Assembly (NCBI GenBank): GCA_900754605.1
Contig: CAAEDK010000198.1
Coordinates: 1-30,791 of the forward strand
Length of the DNA: 30,791 nt
Source: an uncultured Oscillospiraceae bacterium
GTDB lineage: Bacteria > Bacillota_A > Clostridia > Oscillospirales > Oscillospiraceae
Direction: 5' to 3'
Position 1 is the first letter of the stretch. Every line of letters starts with the position of its first letter. This document shows positions 1 through 8,051 of the stretch, piece after piece. Below the pieces are notes generated by a model, which ran no database searches, was not told where the DNA came from, and worked only from the letters and a program-made list of their open reading frames with translations. Made by a program: the position numbers and the translations under genes.

Positions 1-89
1 AGACCGCGGAACGGGAGGCCTGCCGGATGGAGCACACCATCAGCCAGCGGTCCTTTGAATTGTTAAAAGGGGCGGTGGAGCCGGAATGA
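1..89 (+). CDS. C-terminal end of a DtxR/MntR-family metal-dependent regulator (partial)
   Basis: The window opens inside this gene. Reading from base 3, 28 residues precede the TGA at 87-89. They contain EACRMEHTIS, which matches the metal-ligand segment of DtxR-family repressors (ACRWEHVMS in DtxR) and is close to ADACRIEHIIS in the complete regulator at 8048-8452. These proteins bind Fe(II) or Mn(II) and then repress or activate transport genes. The Cys in the motif resembles iron-type DtxR/IdeR rather than MntR. Only the tail is visible, so length and DNA-binding domain cannot be judged. Similarity to the 8048 gene suggests two paralogous regulators flank the uptake cassette. Confidence 0.7.
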   Translation, partial: TAEREACRMEHTISQRSFELLKGAVEPE

Positions 90-123
90 ACGGTGGAAAA
101 TCAGAAGAAGAGGTGGTCCCCGC

Positions 124-534
124 ATGGGGAAGCTGCTGATTTTATCCATTACAGATGGAGAGGAACAGCTCCTGGACAAGCTCAAGGACTTCCTGGCGGA
201 AGCGCCTGGAATTGAAATCGTGGAGCCGCCCGCCACGAAGCACACCCTCACCTTTCCCGGCCTGGAGCTGCACCTGCGCAAGCAGACGGTAAAGTGGCGG
301 GGCCGCTCCCTGCACCTCACGCATCTGGAGTTCTTTACGCTGGCCTACCTGGCCCGGCGCCCTGGCTGGGTCTTCACGCAGGAACAGATCTACGAGGCCG
401 TATGGCACGAGTTCCCGGAGCATTGCGGCGCGGCCGTGGCCAACATCATCAGCCAGCTCCGCCGGAAGATGGGGCCGGGCAACCCCATCCGCACGGTACC
501 CCACAGCGGCTATAAGTTCGAGCTGCCTCCATAA
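124..534 (+). CDS. Short winged-helix (OmpR/PhoB-type) transcriptional regulator
   Basis: The protein has 136 residues. Residues about 45-135 form a Trans_reg_C winged helix: LTHLEFFTLAYLARRPG, then FTQEQIYEAVW, then the recognition-helix region VANIISQLRRKMG and a final hairpin with HSGYKFELPP. Residues 1-40 are too short for a full receiver domain and show no phosphoacceptor pattern, so this is a stand-alone DNA-binding domain or the remnant of a longer regulator. AGAAGAGGTGG lies 7 bases before the ATG. It starts 34 bp after the DtxR-like gene and is followed by a strong terminator, so the two probably share a transcript. The same order, DtxR then winged-helix regulator, recurs at 8048-9380. 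Confidence 0.8.
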   Translation: MGKLLILSITDGEEQLLDKLKDFLAEAPGIEIVEPPATKHTLTFPGLELHLRKQTVKWRGRSLHLTHLEFFTLAYLARRPGWVFTQEQIYEAVWHEFPEHCGAAVANIISQLRRKMGPGNPIRTVPHSGYKFELPP

Positions 535-552
535 CCTGAGAAGCCTTTTCCG

Positions 553-590
553 AAAAAACGCAGTTATCCTCTATGGGTAACTGCGTTTTT
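553..590 (+). terminator. Rho-independent terminator
   Basis: AAAACGCAGTTA pairs with TAACTGCGTTTTT around a short loop, with an A-run before and a T-run after. It ends the regulator transcript and, because of the flanking A and T runs, could work in both directions. Confidence 0.85.
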
Positions 591-633
591 CTATCTGAGT
601 CAAGATCACAATAGCCCGCCGCTTTCACAAAAG

Positions 634-696
634 TCTGTCCAAACAGAGCATAATCGTCTATATGGAGCGGACAGAACGATTTCTTTTCGCTAAAAT
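634..696 (+). promoter_or_regulatory. Probable AraC-dependent promoter of the ECF transporter operon
   Basis: The motif TCTGTCCAAACAGAGCATA and onward (634-656) is followed by GGAGCGGA at 664-671 and a -10-like TAAAAT at 691-696. The same three elements occur at 4414-4476 with identical offsets of 30 and 57 nt. The hexamer 17 nt before the -10 is CGGACA, far from TTGACA, which fits a promoter needing an activator. The AraC-family protein at 3458-4408 is the obvious candidate. That the motif is its operator is inference. Confidence 0.55.
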
Positions 697-710
697 AATG
701 CAATGTTGAG

Positions 711-759
711 GGACGCATGGCGTCCAATTCTTTATTCAAACGGTTAGCATTATCTAACC
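711..759 (+). promoter_or_regulatory. Two short dyads in the leader of the ECF operon
   Basis: GGACGC-ATG-GCGTCC (711-725) and GGTTAG-CATTAT-CTAACC (742-759) are perfect 6-bp inverted repeats between the proposed promoter and the ribosome site of the 777 gene. The half-site GGTTAG/CTAACC resembles DtxR-type operators, but the spacing of 6 differs from the DtxR consensus spacing of 1. They may be a repressor operator for one of the DtxR-family proteins or simple leader hairpins. Confidence 0.35.
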
Positions 760-776
760 AAGAAGGAGTGTGTGCT

Positions 777-1382
777 ATGTCTGGATCAAACAGCCGCCGC
801 GGAATGGGCGGCAGGGATGTCATCACCGTGGGAATCTTCTCCGCCATCTACTTTGCCATAAACTTTGCCTTTATGCTCCTGGGCGGGCTACACCCGCTGC
901 TATGGATTTTGATGCCGGGCTTTATCGCCCTGTTCACCGGCATCCCACACCTGATGATGTGCGCCAAGGTGCAGAAGGTGGGTTCAGTCCTGCTGATGGG
1001 CCTTATCACCGGGCTGATCTACTTCGTCACCGGCCAGTTCACCCCGGTAATCCTGGTCTCCTTTGTCATTGCCTGCGGCCTGGGGGAACTGGTCCGTGGC
1101 TGTACCCATTATACCAGCATCCGGGGAAACCTTGTGTCCTTCGTCCTGTTCTCCCTGGGCATGGTGGGCTCTCCGCTGCCCATCTGGCTGATGCGGGAGG
1201 ACTTCCTGCGGCAGATCACGGAACAGGGGATGCCCGCAGACTATGTGAACACCCTGGCGGCACTGTCGTCCAGCTCCATGCTGGTGGTGCTGTTCCTGGC
1301 CCCTGTTGTGGGCGCGATCATTGGCGGCTTTATCGCCCGGGCCATGTTCCGCAAGCACTTTGAAAAGGCAGGCCTTGTCTGA
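777..1382 (+). CDS. MptD-family (Trep_Strep-type) ECF transporter S component
   Basis: This is a 201-residue hydrophobic membrane protein with about five to six transmembrane segments, after an N-terminus ending in RRGMGGRDVITVGIFSAIYF that is typical of the MptD/Trep_Strep group. In ECF importers the S component binds the substrate in the membrane and works with a T component and ATPases, which are the next two genes. I chose the ATG at 777 because AGGAG lies 8 bases upstream. The longer reading from 717 would add residues over the leader dyads and has no ribosome site. The substrate is not known from sequence. The neighbouring AraC, YbtPQ-like and DtxR genes point to a metal-siderophore complex. 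Confidence 0.8.
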   Translation: MSGSNSRRGMGGRDVITVGIFSAIYFAINFAFMLLGGLHPLLWILMPGFIALFTGIPHLMMCAKVQKVGSVLLMGLITGLIYFVTGQFTPVILVSFVIACGLGELVRGCTHYTSIRGNLVSFVLFSLGMVGSPLPIWLMREDFLRQITEQGMPADYVNTLAALSSSSMLVVLFLAPVVGAIIGGFIARAMFRKHFEKAGLV

Positions 1383-1383
1383 G

Positions 1384-2049
1384 ATGGAGCGGCGCATCTT
1401 TGACCCACGGGCCGGCCTGTGGCTTCTGGTGGCCGCCAATATCATCGCCTTCCGCCCCCATACCCTGTGGCTGGAGCTGGCACTGGTCGGCCTGCTGCTG
1501 CTCCTGATGGCTGCCCACGGGAAGTATTCCATGGCGGTCAAATGGGCGGTGGGCTATTGTGCCCTACTGCTCTTTCAGCAGTACATCCTGCCCGCCTCTC
1601 CCAAGATTATCGCCACCAGCTTTACCATTTTTGCCACCTACGCCCGCCGGATGTTTCCGTGCCTGATGACCGGATCGCTGATGCTGAAATGTACGCCTCT
1701 GCGGTATTTCATCGTGGGACTGCGCCAGCTCCGTGTTCCCCAGCGGCTGATCGTGGCCGTCTCGGTGACTCTGCGATACTTCCCCGCTATCCGGGAGGAG
1801 ATGGGCTATATCCGGGACGCCATGAAGTTGCGGGATGTCCGGGGGCTGGCCCGACTGGAGGGCACGGTGATACCTCTGATGGTGTCCGCCACCGAGACGG
1901 CGGAGGAGCTCTCCGCAGCGGCGGTGCCCCGGGGAATTGAGGACCCCGCGCCTAAGACAAGCGCCGTCTTCCTGCGGCTGTCCCCGGTGGACCTGGCCGG
2001 GATGGCGGCGGGCCTTGTGTTGCTGGCGCTGTCATTTGTGGTACAATAA
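1384..2049 (+). CDS. CbiQ/EcfT-like ECF transporter transmembrane (T) component
   Basis: The protein has 221 residues. Hydrophobic segments occupy roughly residues 10-110 and 200-220. Between them is a charged cytoplasmic region with two Ala-Arg-type coupling helices (LRYFPAIREEMGYIRDAMKLRD and AAAVPRGIEDP) as seen in CbiQ/EcfT proteins, which link ATP hydrolysis to the S component. The ATG sits one base after the stop of the S component (TGAgATG), so translation is probably coupled. The ORF is open further upstream to 1306, but that would overlap the S gene by 76 bases. The ATPase gene follows after 14 bases. Confidence 0.8.
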   Translation: MERRIFDPRAGLWLLVAANIIAFRPHTLWLELALVGLLLLLMAAHGKYSMAVKWAVGYCALLLFQQYILPASPKIIATSFTIFATYARRMFPCLMTGSLMLKCTPLRYFIVGLRQLRVPQRLIVAVSVTLRYFPAIREEMGYIRDAMKLRDVRGLARLEGTVIPLMVSATETAEELSAAAVPRGIEDPAPKTSAVFLRLSPVDLAGMAAGLVLLALSFVVQ

Positions 2050-2063
2050 GGAGGACCCTCGGA

Positions 2064-3446
2064 ATGATCTCATTTGAGTATGTTTCCTTTGGTTATGACG
2101 GCTCCCGGGAGACCCTGGCCGGCCTGAACGCCGCCATCCGGCCGGGCGAATGTGTCCTGCTGTGCGGTGCCTCCGGCTGTGGAAAGACTACGGTGACCAA
2201 GCTCATCAACGGCCTGATCCCGGCCTTTACCCCCGGCTGCCGCCTGGAGGGACGGGTGGAGGTGGACGGCCTGGACCCCGCCAAGACGCCCATGCACCAG
2301 CTGGCCCGAAAGGTGGGATCGGTATTCCAGAATCCCAAGTCCCAGTTTTTCAATCTGGACACGGACAGCGAGCTGGCCTTTGGGCTGGAGAACGCAGGAT
2401 GCCCGCCGGAAGAGATCCATGCCCGGGTGGCGGAGACCGTGGAGGCCCTTGGGCTGGAGAGCCTCTGCGGGCAGAGCATCTTCTCGCTCTCTGGTGGACA
2501 AAAGCAGCTGCTGGCCTTTGGCTCGGTCTACGCCATGGGCCCGGACATCTTTGTGCTGGACGAGCCAACCGCCAATCTGGATCAGGAGGCCATCGCCCGC
2601 CTTCACGACGAGATCGCCGGTCTGAAGCGGCAGGGGCGCACGGTGGTCATTGCCGAACACCGACTCTACTTTCTTACCGACCTGATCGACCAGGCATGGT
2701 ATATCAGGCAGGGGAGCCTGTCCCGGCGCTTCACCCGTGAGGAGTTTCAGCGGCTGACTGATGAGGAACGGGAGAGGCTGGGCCTGCGCACGCTGTCATC
2801 GGCCCCCTGTACCCTGCCACCGGCGAAGCCGGCCGGGTCCGGGGAAGGCCTCTCTGTGGAGGGGCTGACCTGCGCCTTTCAGAAAAGAGAGGCGGTGTTC
2901 CGTGAGCTGTCCTTTTCCGTCCGGCCGGGTGAGGTAGTGGCTGTCACCGGGCCCAACGGCGTGGGTAAGACCACGCTCTCCCGCTGTCTGTGCGGGCTGC
3001 TGCGGGAGCAGGCAGGGACTGTCCGGCTTCACGGCCGCCCCCTGGGACGCAAGGAGCGGCAGCGGGCAGCCTTCTGCGTGATGCAGGATGTAAACCACCA
3101 GCTCTTTTCGGACAGCGTGTGGGGTGAGTGTCGAATATCCGCCCCGGATGCACCGGACGAAAAAATCGCCGAGGTGCTGGATCGCCTTCAACTGCTGTCC
3201 TTTCGGGAGCGGCACCCCATGGCGCTCTCTGGCGGACAGAAACAGCGGCTGGCGGTGGCCACCGCGCTGCTGTCGGAAAAGCCGGTGCTGATTTTTGACG
3301 AGCCCACCAGCGGCCTGGATTATGCCCGGATGGTGGAGGTGTCCGGCGTGATCCGGGATCTGGCCCGACAGGGCCGCATCGTGCTGGTGGTAACACATGA
3401 CCAGGAGTTTTTGCAGCAGGCTTGTGACCGGGTCCTGCATCTGTAA
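2064..3446 (+). CDS. Fused double ABC ATPase of an ECF-type transporter (EcfA-EcfA')
   Basis: Two nucleotide-binding domains lie in one 460-residue chain. Domain 1 has Walker A GASGCGKT (35-42), signature LSGGQ (142-146) and Walker B FVLDEP (D166, E167). Domain 2 has Walker A GPNGVGKT (296-303), LSGGQ (388-392) and LIFDEP (D412, E413). Both look catalytically complete. The polypeptide should provide both ATPases that power the importer formed with the products of 777 and 1384. A ribosome site AAGGAGG precedes the ATG. The AraC gene follows after 11 bp, so all four genes probably share one transcript. Confidence 0.9.
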   Translation: MISFEYVSFGYDGSRETLAGLNAAIRPGECVLLCGASGCGKTTVTKLINGLIPAFTPGCRLEGRVEVDGLDPAKTPMHQLARKVGSVFQNPKSQFFNLDTDSELAFGLENAGCPPEEIHARVAETVEALGLESLCGQSIFSLSGGQKQLLAFGSVYAMGPDIFVLDEPTANLDQEAIARLHDEIAGLKRQGRTVVIAEHRLYFLTDLIDQAWYIRQGSLSRRFTREEFQRLTDEERERLGLRTLSSAPCTLPPAKPAGSGEGLSVEGLTCAFQKREAVFRELSFSVRPGEVVAVTGPNGVGKTTLSRCLCGLLREQAGTVRLHGRPLGRKERQRAAFCVMQDVNHQLFSDSVWGECRISAPDAPDEKIAEVLDRLQLLSFRERHPMALSGGQKQRLAVATALLSEKPVLIFDEPTSGLDYARMVEVSGVIRDLARQGRIVLVVTHDQEFLQQACDRVLHL

Positions 3447-3457
3447 GGAGGGGAACT

Positions 3458-4408
3458 ATGCTGGAGCAGATGATAGCGGGAAATGGCTTTCCAAAAGTGG
3501 TGGTGGAAAATGATCATTGCCGGGTCTTTCAGATGATGGGCGGCACCGGGGATGGGAGCATGACCCAGTACGACCTGTACCCCGGGATCACTTTGATGTA
3601 TAACGACTTCCACATGGAGGATTACGACTCCGACCTGACCATTACCGGAGATCTGCTGTGCATCGACTATTGCCGCCAGGGACGGATGGAGTACCCGGCG
3701 GGACCGGATGCTTATTCCTATGTGGAAGCGGGGGACCTGAAGCTGGACCGGCGGCTGGAGCACCGGGGGCACTTTGTCTTTCCACTTTCCCACTATCACG
3801 GGATCACGGTGGGGCTGGAGCTGCCTCGGGCAGCCCAGGCCCTGGCCGAATGGGTGCGGGACTTTCCGGTGGACCTGTACCGCCTCCGAGACAAATACTG
3901 CTCCGGCCCCCACCCCAAGGTACTCCACGGGGCCCCTTCGCTGGATCATATCTTCCAGGAGCTCTATGCCGTACCGGAACAGATCAAGCTCCCCTATTTC
4001 CGCATCAAGACGCTGGAACTGCTCCTCTATCTGGATGCCCTGGAACTGCCCGCGGAGTCGGAGAAGCCCTACTTCTACAAGACGCAGGTGGAGAAAATGA
4101 AAGCGATTCACCGCCTGCTGACCGGGGATCTGGAGCGTCACTACACCATCACTGAGCTGTCCCGGCGCTTTTCCATCCCGACCACGGCCTTGAAAGAGTG
4201 CTTCAAATCGGTCTACGGCCAGCCCATCAACACCTATATGCGGTGCCTGCGCATGGACCGGGCGGCCCTCCTGCTCCGGCAGGAGCCCCATGCCGGCGTG
4301 GCGGAGATCGCCGGCCGGGTAGGGTATGACAGCGCCAGCAAATTTGCCGCCGCGTTCAAGGCGGTAAAGGGTAAAACGCCCCTGGAATACCGCCGGGAGG
4401 GACAATAA
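3458..4408 (+). CDS. AraC-family transcriptional regulator (PchR/YbtA-like)
   Basis: The protein has 316 residues. The C-terminal 100 residues carry two helix-turn-helix motifs: ITELSRRFSIPTTALKECF then VAEIAGRVGYDSASKFAAAF, ending GKTPLEYRR, the classic AraC/XylS signature. The N-terminal 200 residues form a ligand-binding domain like that of PchR-type regulators, which sense ferric siderophores inside the cell and activate their uptake genes. It is co-transcribed with the ECF importer, and a matching promoter motif precedes both its own operon (634) and the following ABC pair (4414), suggesting autoregulation and activation of both units. The ligand is not determined. GGAGGGG precedes the ATG. 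Confidence 0.9.
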   Translation: MLEQMIAGNGFPKVVVENDHCRVFQMMGGTGDGSMTQYDLYPGITLMYNDFHMEDYDSDLTITGDLLCIDYCRQGRMEYPAGPDAYSYVEAGDLKLDRRLEHRGHFVFPLSHYHGITVGLELPRAAQALAEWVRDFPVDLYRLRDKYCSGPHPKVLHGAPSLDHIFQELYAVPEQIKLPYFRIKTLELLLYLDALELPAESEKPYFYKTQVEKMKAIHRLLTGDLERHYTITELSRRFSIPTTALKECFKSVYGQPINTYMRCLRMDRAALLLRQEPHAGVAEIAGRVGYDSASKFAAAFKAVKGKTPLEYRREGQ

Positions 4409-4413
4409 ATTCT

Positions 4414-4476
4414 TCTGTCCAAACGGGACAGGATCGGCGGAGCGGAGCGGAAAAGAGCTTTTTTATCAGTTACAAT
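4414..4476 (+). promoter_or_regulatory. Probable AraC-dependent promoter of the ABC half-transporter operon
   Basis: TCTGTCCAAACGGGACAGG and onward (4414-4436) matches the 634 motif at 18 of 23 positions. GGAGCGGA follows at 4444 (offset 30, with an overlapping copy at 4439) and the -10 TACAAT lies at 4471-4476 (offset 57). The -35 position reads CGGAAA. The repeated architecture just after the araC gene supports activation by its product. Confidence 0.55.
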
Positions 4477-4531
4477 GGCTGCGGTTAGCGAAAGCAAATC
4501 GCAGTCATTTCTTTTGAGAGGAGTCTTGCCG

Positions 4532-6301
4532 ATGAAAGAACGGACCTGGCTGAGCATCCTGCTCTCCTATGCCGGACCCTGCCGGGGCAAAATGGCCGCC
4601 TCGGTGGCCCTGGCGGTGGTCAGCGTGGCAGGAGGCTTTGTGCCGTATCTGGGAGTCTATCAAATCCTGCGGCTGTTTGTGGAGCGTCGGGCGGGCCTGG
4701 AGGGCATCCTGCTGTGGTGTGGGGTGTGCCTGGCAGGCTACGCCGTCAAGGTGGCGGGCTATGCCCTGTCCACCATGCTGGCCCATGTATCCGCCTATAC
4801 CATTCTGGAGGGCCTTCGCCTCCAGGTGGCAGATCAGCTCATGAGGGCGCCCCTGGGCGAGGTGGAATCCCGGCCCATCGGGGCCATGAAGAGCACCATC
4901 GTGGACCGCATCGAGGATGTGGAGCCGCCCCTGGCCCACATGATCCCAGAGCTGAGCTCTAACCTGCTTCTGCCCCTGGCGGTCGTCATCGCCATGTTCG
5001 CCATCGACTGGCGGATGGGCCTGGCCTTGCTGGTGACCATCCCAGTGGCCCTGGTCCCCATGGCGGCGGGGATGCGGTCCTACAACAAGAACTATGCCGC
5101 CTATATGGCGGCCAACAACCATGTCAACAGCGTCATCGTGGAATATGTGGAGGGCATCCAGGTGGTCAAGGCCTTCAGCCAGGGGGAGCGATCCTACGCC
5201 AAGTTCGCCCAGGCTGTGAGCTCTTTCCGGGACTTTACCCTGAACTGGTTCCGCTGCACCTGGGCCTCCATGAATCTGTGCCTGTCCATCCTGCCCACCA
5301 CCCTGCTGGGGACCCTCCCGGTGGGCATCTATCTTTACCAGACCGGGGTGCTGGACCCAGCTCAGGTGACGCTCTGCCTGATGATGGCCCTGGGCATCGT
5401 CTCCCCGCTCATGAGAGCTACCGCATTCATCAACTCCATGAAGAGTATGCAGTTTGCGGTGAAGGACACCCGGGAGCTGCTGGACCTGCCCCAGCTCTCT
5501 CAGGCGAAGCAGGAGGCGGATCTGGACGGCAGCGGCATCCGGTTTCGGAATGTGGCCTTTTCCTATGGCGGGACGGGGGGCGCGGAGGTGCTCCATGACC
5601 TGGAGCTGCACATCCCCCAGGGGAGCTTCACCGCCCTGGTAGGGCCCTCAGGAGGCGGCAAGTCCACCATCGCCCGGCTGGCTGCCCGCTTCTGGGATGT
5701 GACGGCCGGCTCCATCACCCTGGGTGGGCGGGACATCCGGGAAATGCCTCTGAAACAGCTCTCCCAGGCCATCAGCTTCGTCACCCAGGACAACTTCCTC
5801 TTTGACTGCTCTCTCAAGGAGAACATCCGCCTGGGAAAGCCGGACGCCTCGGACGAGGAGGTGCTGGCGGCGGCCAGGGCGGCCCAGTGTGAGGAGTTTC
5901 TGGCCCGACTGGACCGGGGCTGGGACACCCCGGCGGGAGAGGCGGGCAGACAGCTCTCCGGCGGGGAGCGCCAGCGTATCGCCATCGCCCGCGCCATTTT
6001 GAAGGACGCCCCCATTGTGATTTTGGACGAAGCCACCGCGTTTACCGATCCGGAAAATGAGGACAAAATCCAGAGCTCGATCATGGCCCTCTCCAAAGGG
6101 AAGACCCTGCTGGTCATCGCCCACCGCCTGAGCACCATCCAGAACGCGGATCAGATCGTGGTGCTGGAAAAGGGGCATATCGTGGACCAGGGCACCCAGG
6201 CGGAGCTGCTCCGCCGCTGCCTGCTTTACCAGAAGCTGTGGCAGGCCCACATCGGAGCCCAAGGCTGGGCAGTTACATCGGGCGCAAAGGAGGGACAGTG
6301 A
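4532..6301 (+). CDS. ABC half-transporter, membrane-ATPase fusion (YbtP/IrtA-like)
   Basis: The protein has 589 residues. An ABC transporter membrane domain (about residues 20-310, six helices) is fused to an ATPase domain with Walker A GPSGGGKST (371-379), signature LSGGE (475-479), Walker B VILDE (496-500) and switch His531. These are all the residues needed for activity. Such exporter-fold half-transporters work as heterodimers. Its partner is the next gene, whose motifs fall at the same residue numbers. Pairs of this type beside AraC and DtxR regulators (YbtPQ, IrtAB) import ferric siderophores despite their exporter fold. The ATG at 4532 has AGAGGAG 8 bases upstream, and the 57-bp longer reading lacks a ribosome site. 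Drug efflux is the main alternative. Confidence 0.88.
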   Translation: MKERTWLSILLSYAGPCRGKMAASVALAVVSVAGGFVPYLGVYQILRLFVERRAGLEGILLWCGVCLAGYAVKVAGYALSTMLAHVSAYTILEGLRLQVADQLMRAPLGEVESRPIGAMKSTIVDRIEDVEPPLAHMIPELSSNLLLPLAVVIAMFAIDWRMGLALLVTIPVALVPMAAGMRSYNKNYAAYMAANNHVNSVIVEYVEGIQVVKAFSQGERSYAKFAQAVSSFRDFTLNWFRCTWASMNLCLSILPTTLLGTLPVGIYLYQTGVLDPAQVTLCLMMALGIVSPLMRATAFINSMKSMQFAVKDTRELLDLPQLSQAKQEADLDGSGIRFRNVAFSYGGTGGAEVLHDLELHIPQGSFTALVGPSGGGKSTIARLAARFWDVTAGSITLGGRDIREMPLKQLSQAISFVTQDNFLFDCSLKENIRLGKPDASDEEVLAAARAAQCEEFLARLDRGWDTPAGEAGRQLSGGERQRIAIARAILKDAPIVILDEATAFTDPENEDKIQSSIMALSKGKTLLVIAHRLSTIQNADQIVVLEKGHIVDQGTQAELLRRCLLYQKLWQAHIGAQGWAVTSGAKEGQ

Positions 6302-6302
6302 G

Positions 6303-8051
6303 ATGTTTCACAGTGTAGGACGGATCATGCGGTGGGCCGGAGCCTACCGGAAACGAATGGTGCTGGGCTTCGTGTGCTCCTTCTTCGCCACCTGGTGCAC
6401 CGCCGGGCCGGTGGTGCTGGCGGCTTGGGCGCTGGGACAGCTGATTGTGGACGCCTGGGGAGAGGAGCGCCTGTCTCCGCACCTTCCCTGGCTGTGCCTG
6501 GGCGGGATCGTGGTGCTGATTCTTCTGCGGTTTTTCTTCACCTACTGGAAAAACCGGCTTCAGGAGAGTATCGGCACGGAACGGGCGGCAGAGCAGCGGA
6601 TGGAGCTGGGGAATGTGCTCAAGCGGGTGTCCCTGGGGTACTTCGCCAAAAACGACCTGGGAGACATTTTGGCAGCCCTCACCACCGAACTGAGCACCCT
6701 GGAGCTCCAGAGCATGAAAATGGTGGATGCGGTGGTGAACGGCTATATCCAAGTGGCCGTGATCCTGCTGTGTGTGGCGTTTTTCTGCCCGCCTGCCGCG
6801 CTGGCGGCGCTGATCGGTGTGCTGGTGTCCGCCTTTGCTCTGCGGGGGATCGGCCGCCAGAGCGCCCGCACCGCCCCGGTGAGCCACCGGGCTCAGGAGG
6901 CGCTGTCCGGGGCGGCCATTGAGTACATTCACGGTCTGCCGGTGGTCAAGTCCTTCGGCCAGGATGGCGTTTCTGTCCAGCGGTTTCGGGAGGCCTGCCG
7001 GGCAAACAAGGCCATCCGCATCAAAAATGAGTTCGGCTTTGTCCCCTGGAACTGTCTGCACCTGTTTGCTCTGCGGGCGGCTTCCGTGGGGCTGGTGCTC
7101 ACCGCCGGCTGGCAGGCCCTGGCCGGCGCCCTTCCCCTCCAGTATTTCCTGATGATCGCCCTGTTCTCCTTTACCATCTTCGGCAGTGTGGAGGCCATCA
7201 ACGATGCGGCCCACATCCTGTCGGTGACGGACTCGGTGCTGGACCGTCTGGAGGAGCTGGAGCAAACCGATTTCATTGACAAGGGAGGAAAGGAGGTCGT
7301 GCCGGAGCGCTTCGATGTGGCCCTGAGCCATGTGTCCTTCGGCTACGGCGGCCGCGAGGTGCTCCACGATGTATCCTTTACCGCCCCCCAGGGGACCACT
7401 ACCGCCATCGTTGGCCCCTCCGGCTCCGGAAAGAGTACCATCTGCAATTTGGTTGCCCGGTTTTATGATGTGAATGCCGGCTCTGTCTCCGTGGGCGGAC
7501 ACGATGTGCGGGAGTTTACCTGCGAGAGCTTGCTGAGAAACATCTCCATGGTGTTCCAAACGGTGTATCTGTTCCATGACACGGTGGAGAACAACATCAA
7601 GTTCGGCTGCCCGGACGCCACCCATGAACAGGTGGTGGCCGCTGCCAAGGCCGCCTGCTGCCACGATTTCATCTCTGCCCTGCCGAACGGCTATGATACC
7701 GTGATTGGAGAGGGCGGCTCCACCCTCTCCGGCGGGGAGAAACAGCGCATTTCCATCGCCCGCGCCATGCTCAAAAACGCGCCTATCGTCATCCTTGATG
7801 AAGCGACCGCCAGCGTAGACCCGGAGAATGAGCACCTGATTCAGCAGGCTCTGTCCGCTTTGACAAAGGGGAAAACCATCCTTACCATCGCCCATCGGCT
7901 GGCCACCATCCAGAGCGCGGACCAGATCCTGGTGGTGGAGGACGGCCGCATCGTTCAGCGGGGTACCCACGACGAGCTCATGGCCCAGGGCGGGCTTTAC
8001 CGGCGATTCATTGAGATCCGGGAACAGGCCGAGGGCTGGAGACTGGCATGA
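6303..8051 (+). CDS. ABC half-transporter, membrane-ATPase fusion (YbtQ/IrtB-like)
   Basis: The protein has 582 residues and the same layout as its upstream partner: membrane domain to about residue 315, then Walker A GPSGSGKST (371-379), LSGGE (475-479), VILDE (496-500) and His531. Start and stop separate it from the 4532 gene by one base, with GGAGGG upstream of the ATG, so the two should be made in equal amounts as a heterodimer. Both ATP sites look intact, unlike many heterodimers where one site is degenerate. The DtxR-family gene overlaps its stop by four bases. Confidence 0.88.
   Translation: MFHSVGRIMRWAGAYRKRMVLGFVCSFFATWCTAGPVVLAAWALGQLIVDAWGEERLSPHLPWLCLGGIVVLILLRFFFTYWKNRLQESIGTERAAEQRMELGNVLKRVSLGYFAKNDLGDILAALTTELSTLELQSMKMVDAVVNGYIQVAVILLCVAFFCPPAALAALIGVLVSAFALRGIGRQSARTAPVSHRAQEALSGAAIEYIHGLPVVKSFGQDGVSVQRFREACRANKAIRIKNEFGFVPWNCLHLFALRAASVGLVLTAGWQALAGALPLQYFLMIALFSFTIFGSVEAINDAAHILSVTDSVLDRLEELEQTDFIDKGGKEVVPERFDVALSHVSFGYGGREVLHDVSFTAPQGTTTAIVGPSGSGKSTICNLVARFYDVNAGSVSVGGHDVREFTCESLLRNISMVFQTVYLFHDTVENNIKFGCPDATHEQVVAAAKAACCHDFISALPNGYDTVIGEGGSTLSGGEKQRISIARAMLKNAPIVILDEATASVDPENEHLIQQALSALTKGKTILTIAHRLATIQSADQILVVEDGRIVQRGTHDELMAQGGLYRRFIEIREQAEGWRLA

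Noticed and set aside
742..759. Canonical DtxR/IdeR box
   Set aside because: The half-sites GGTTAG/CTAACC match, but the six-base spacing does not fit the consensus. It is reported only as a possible operator.
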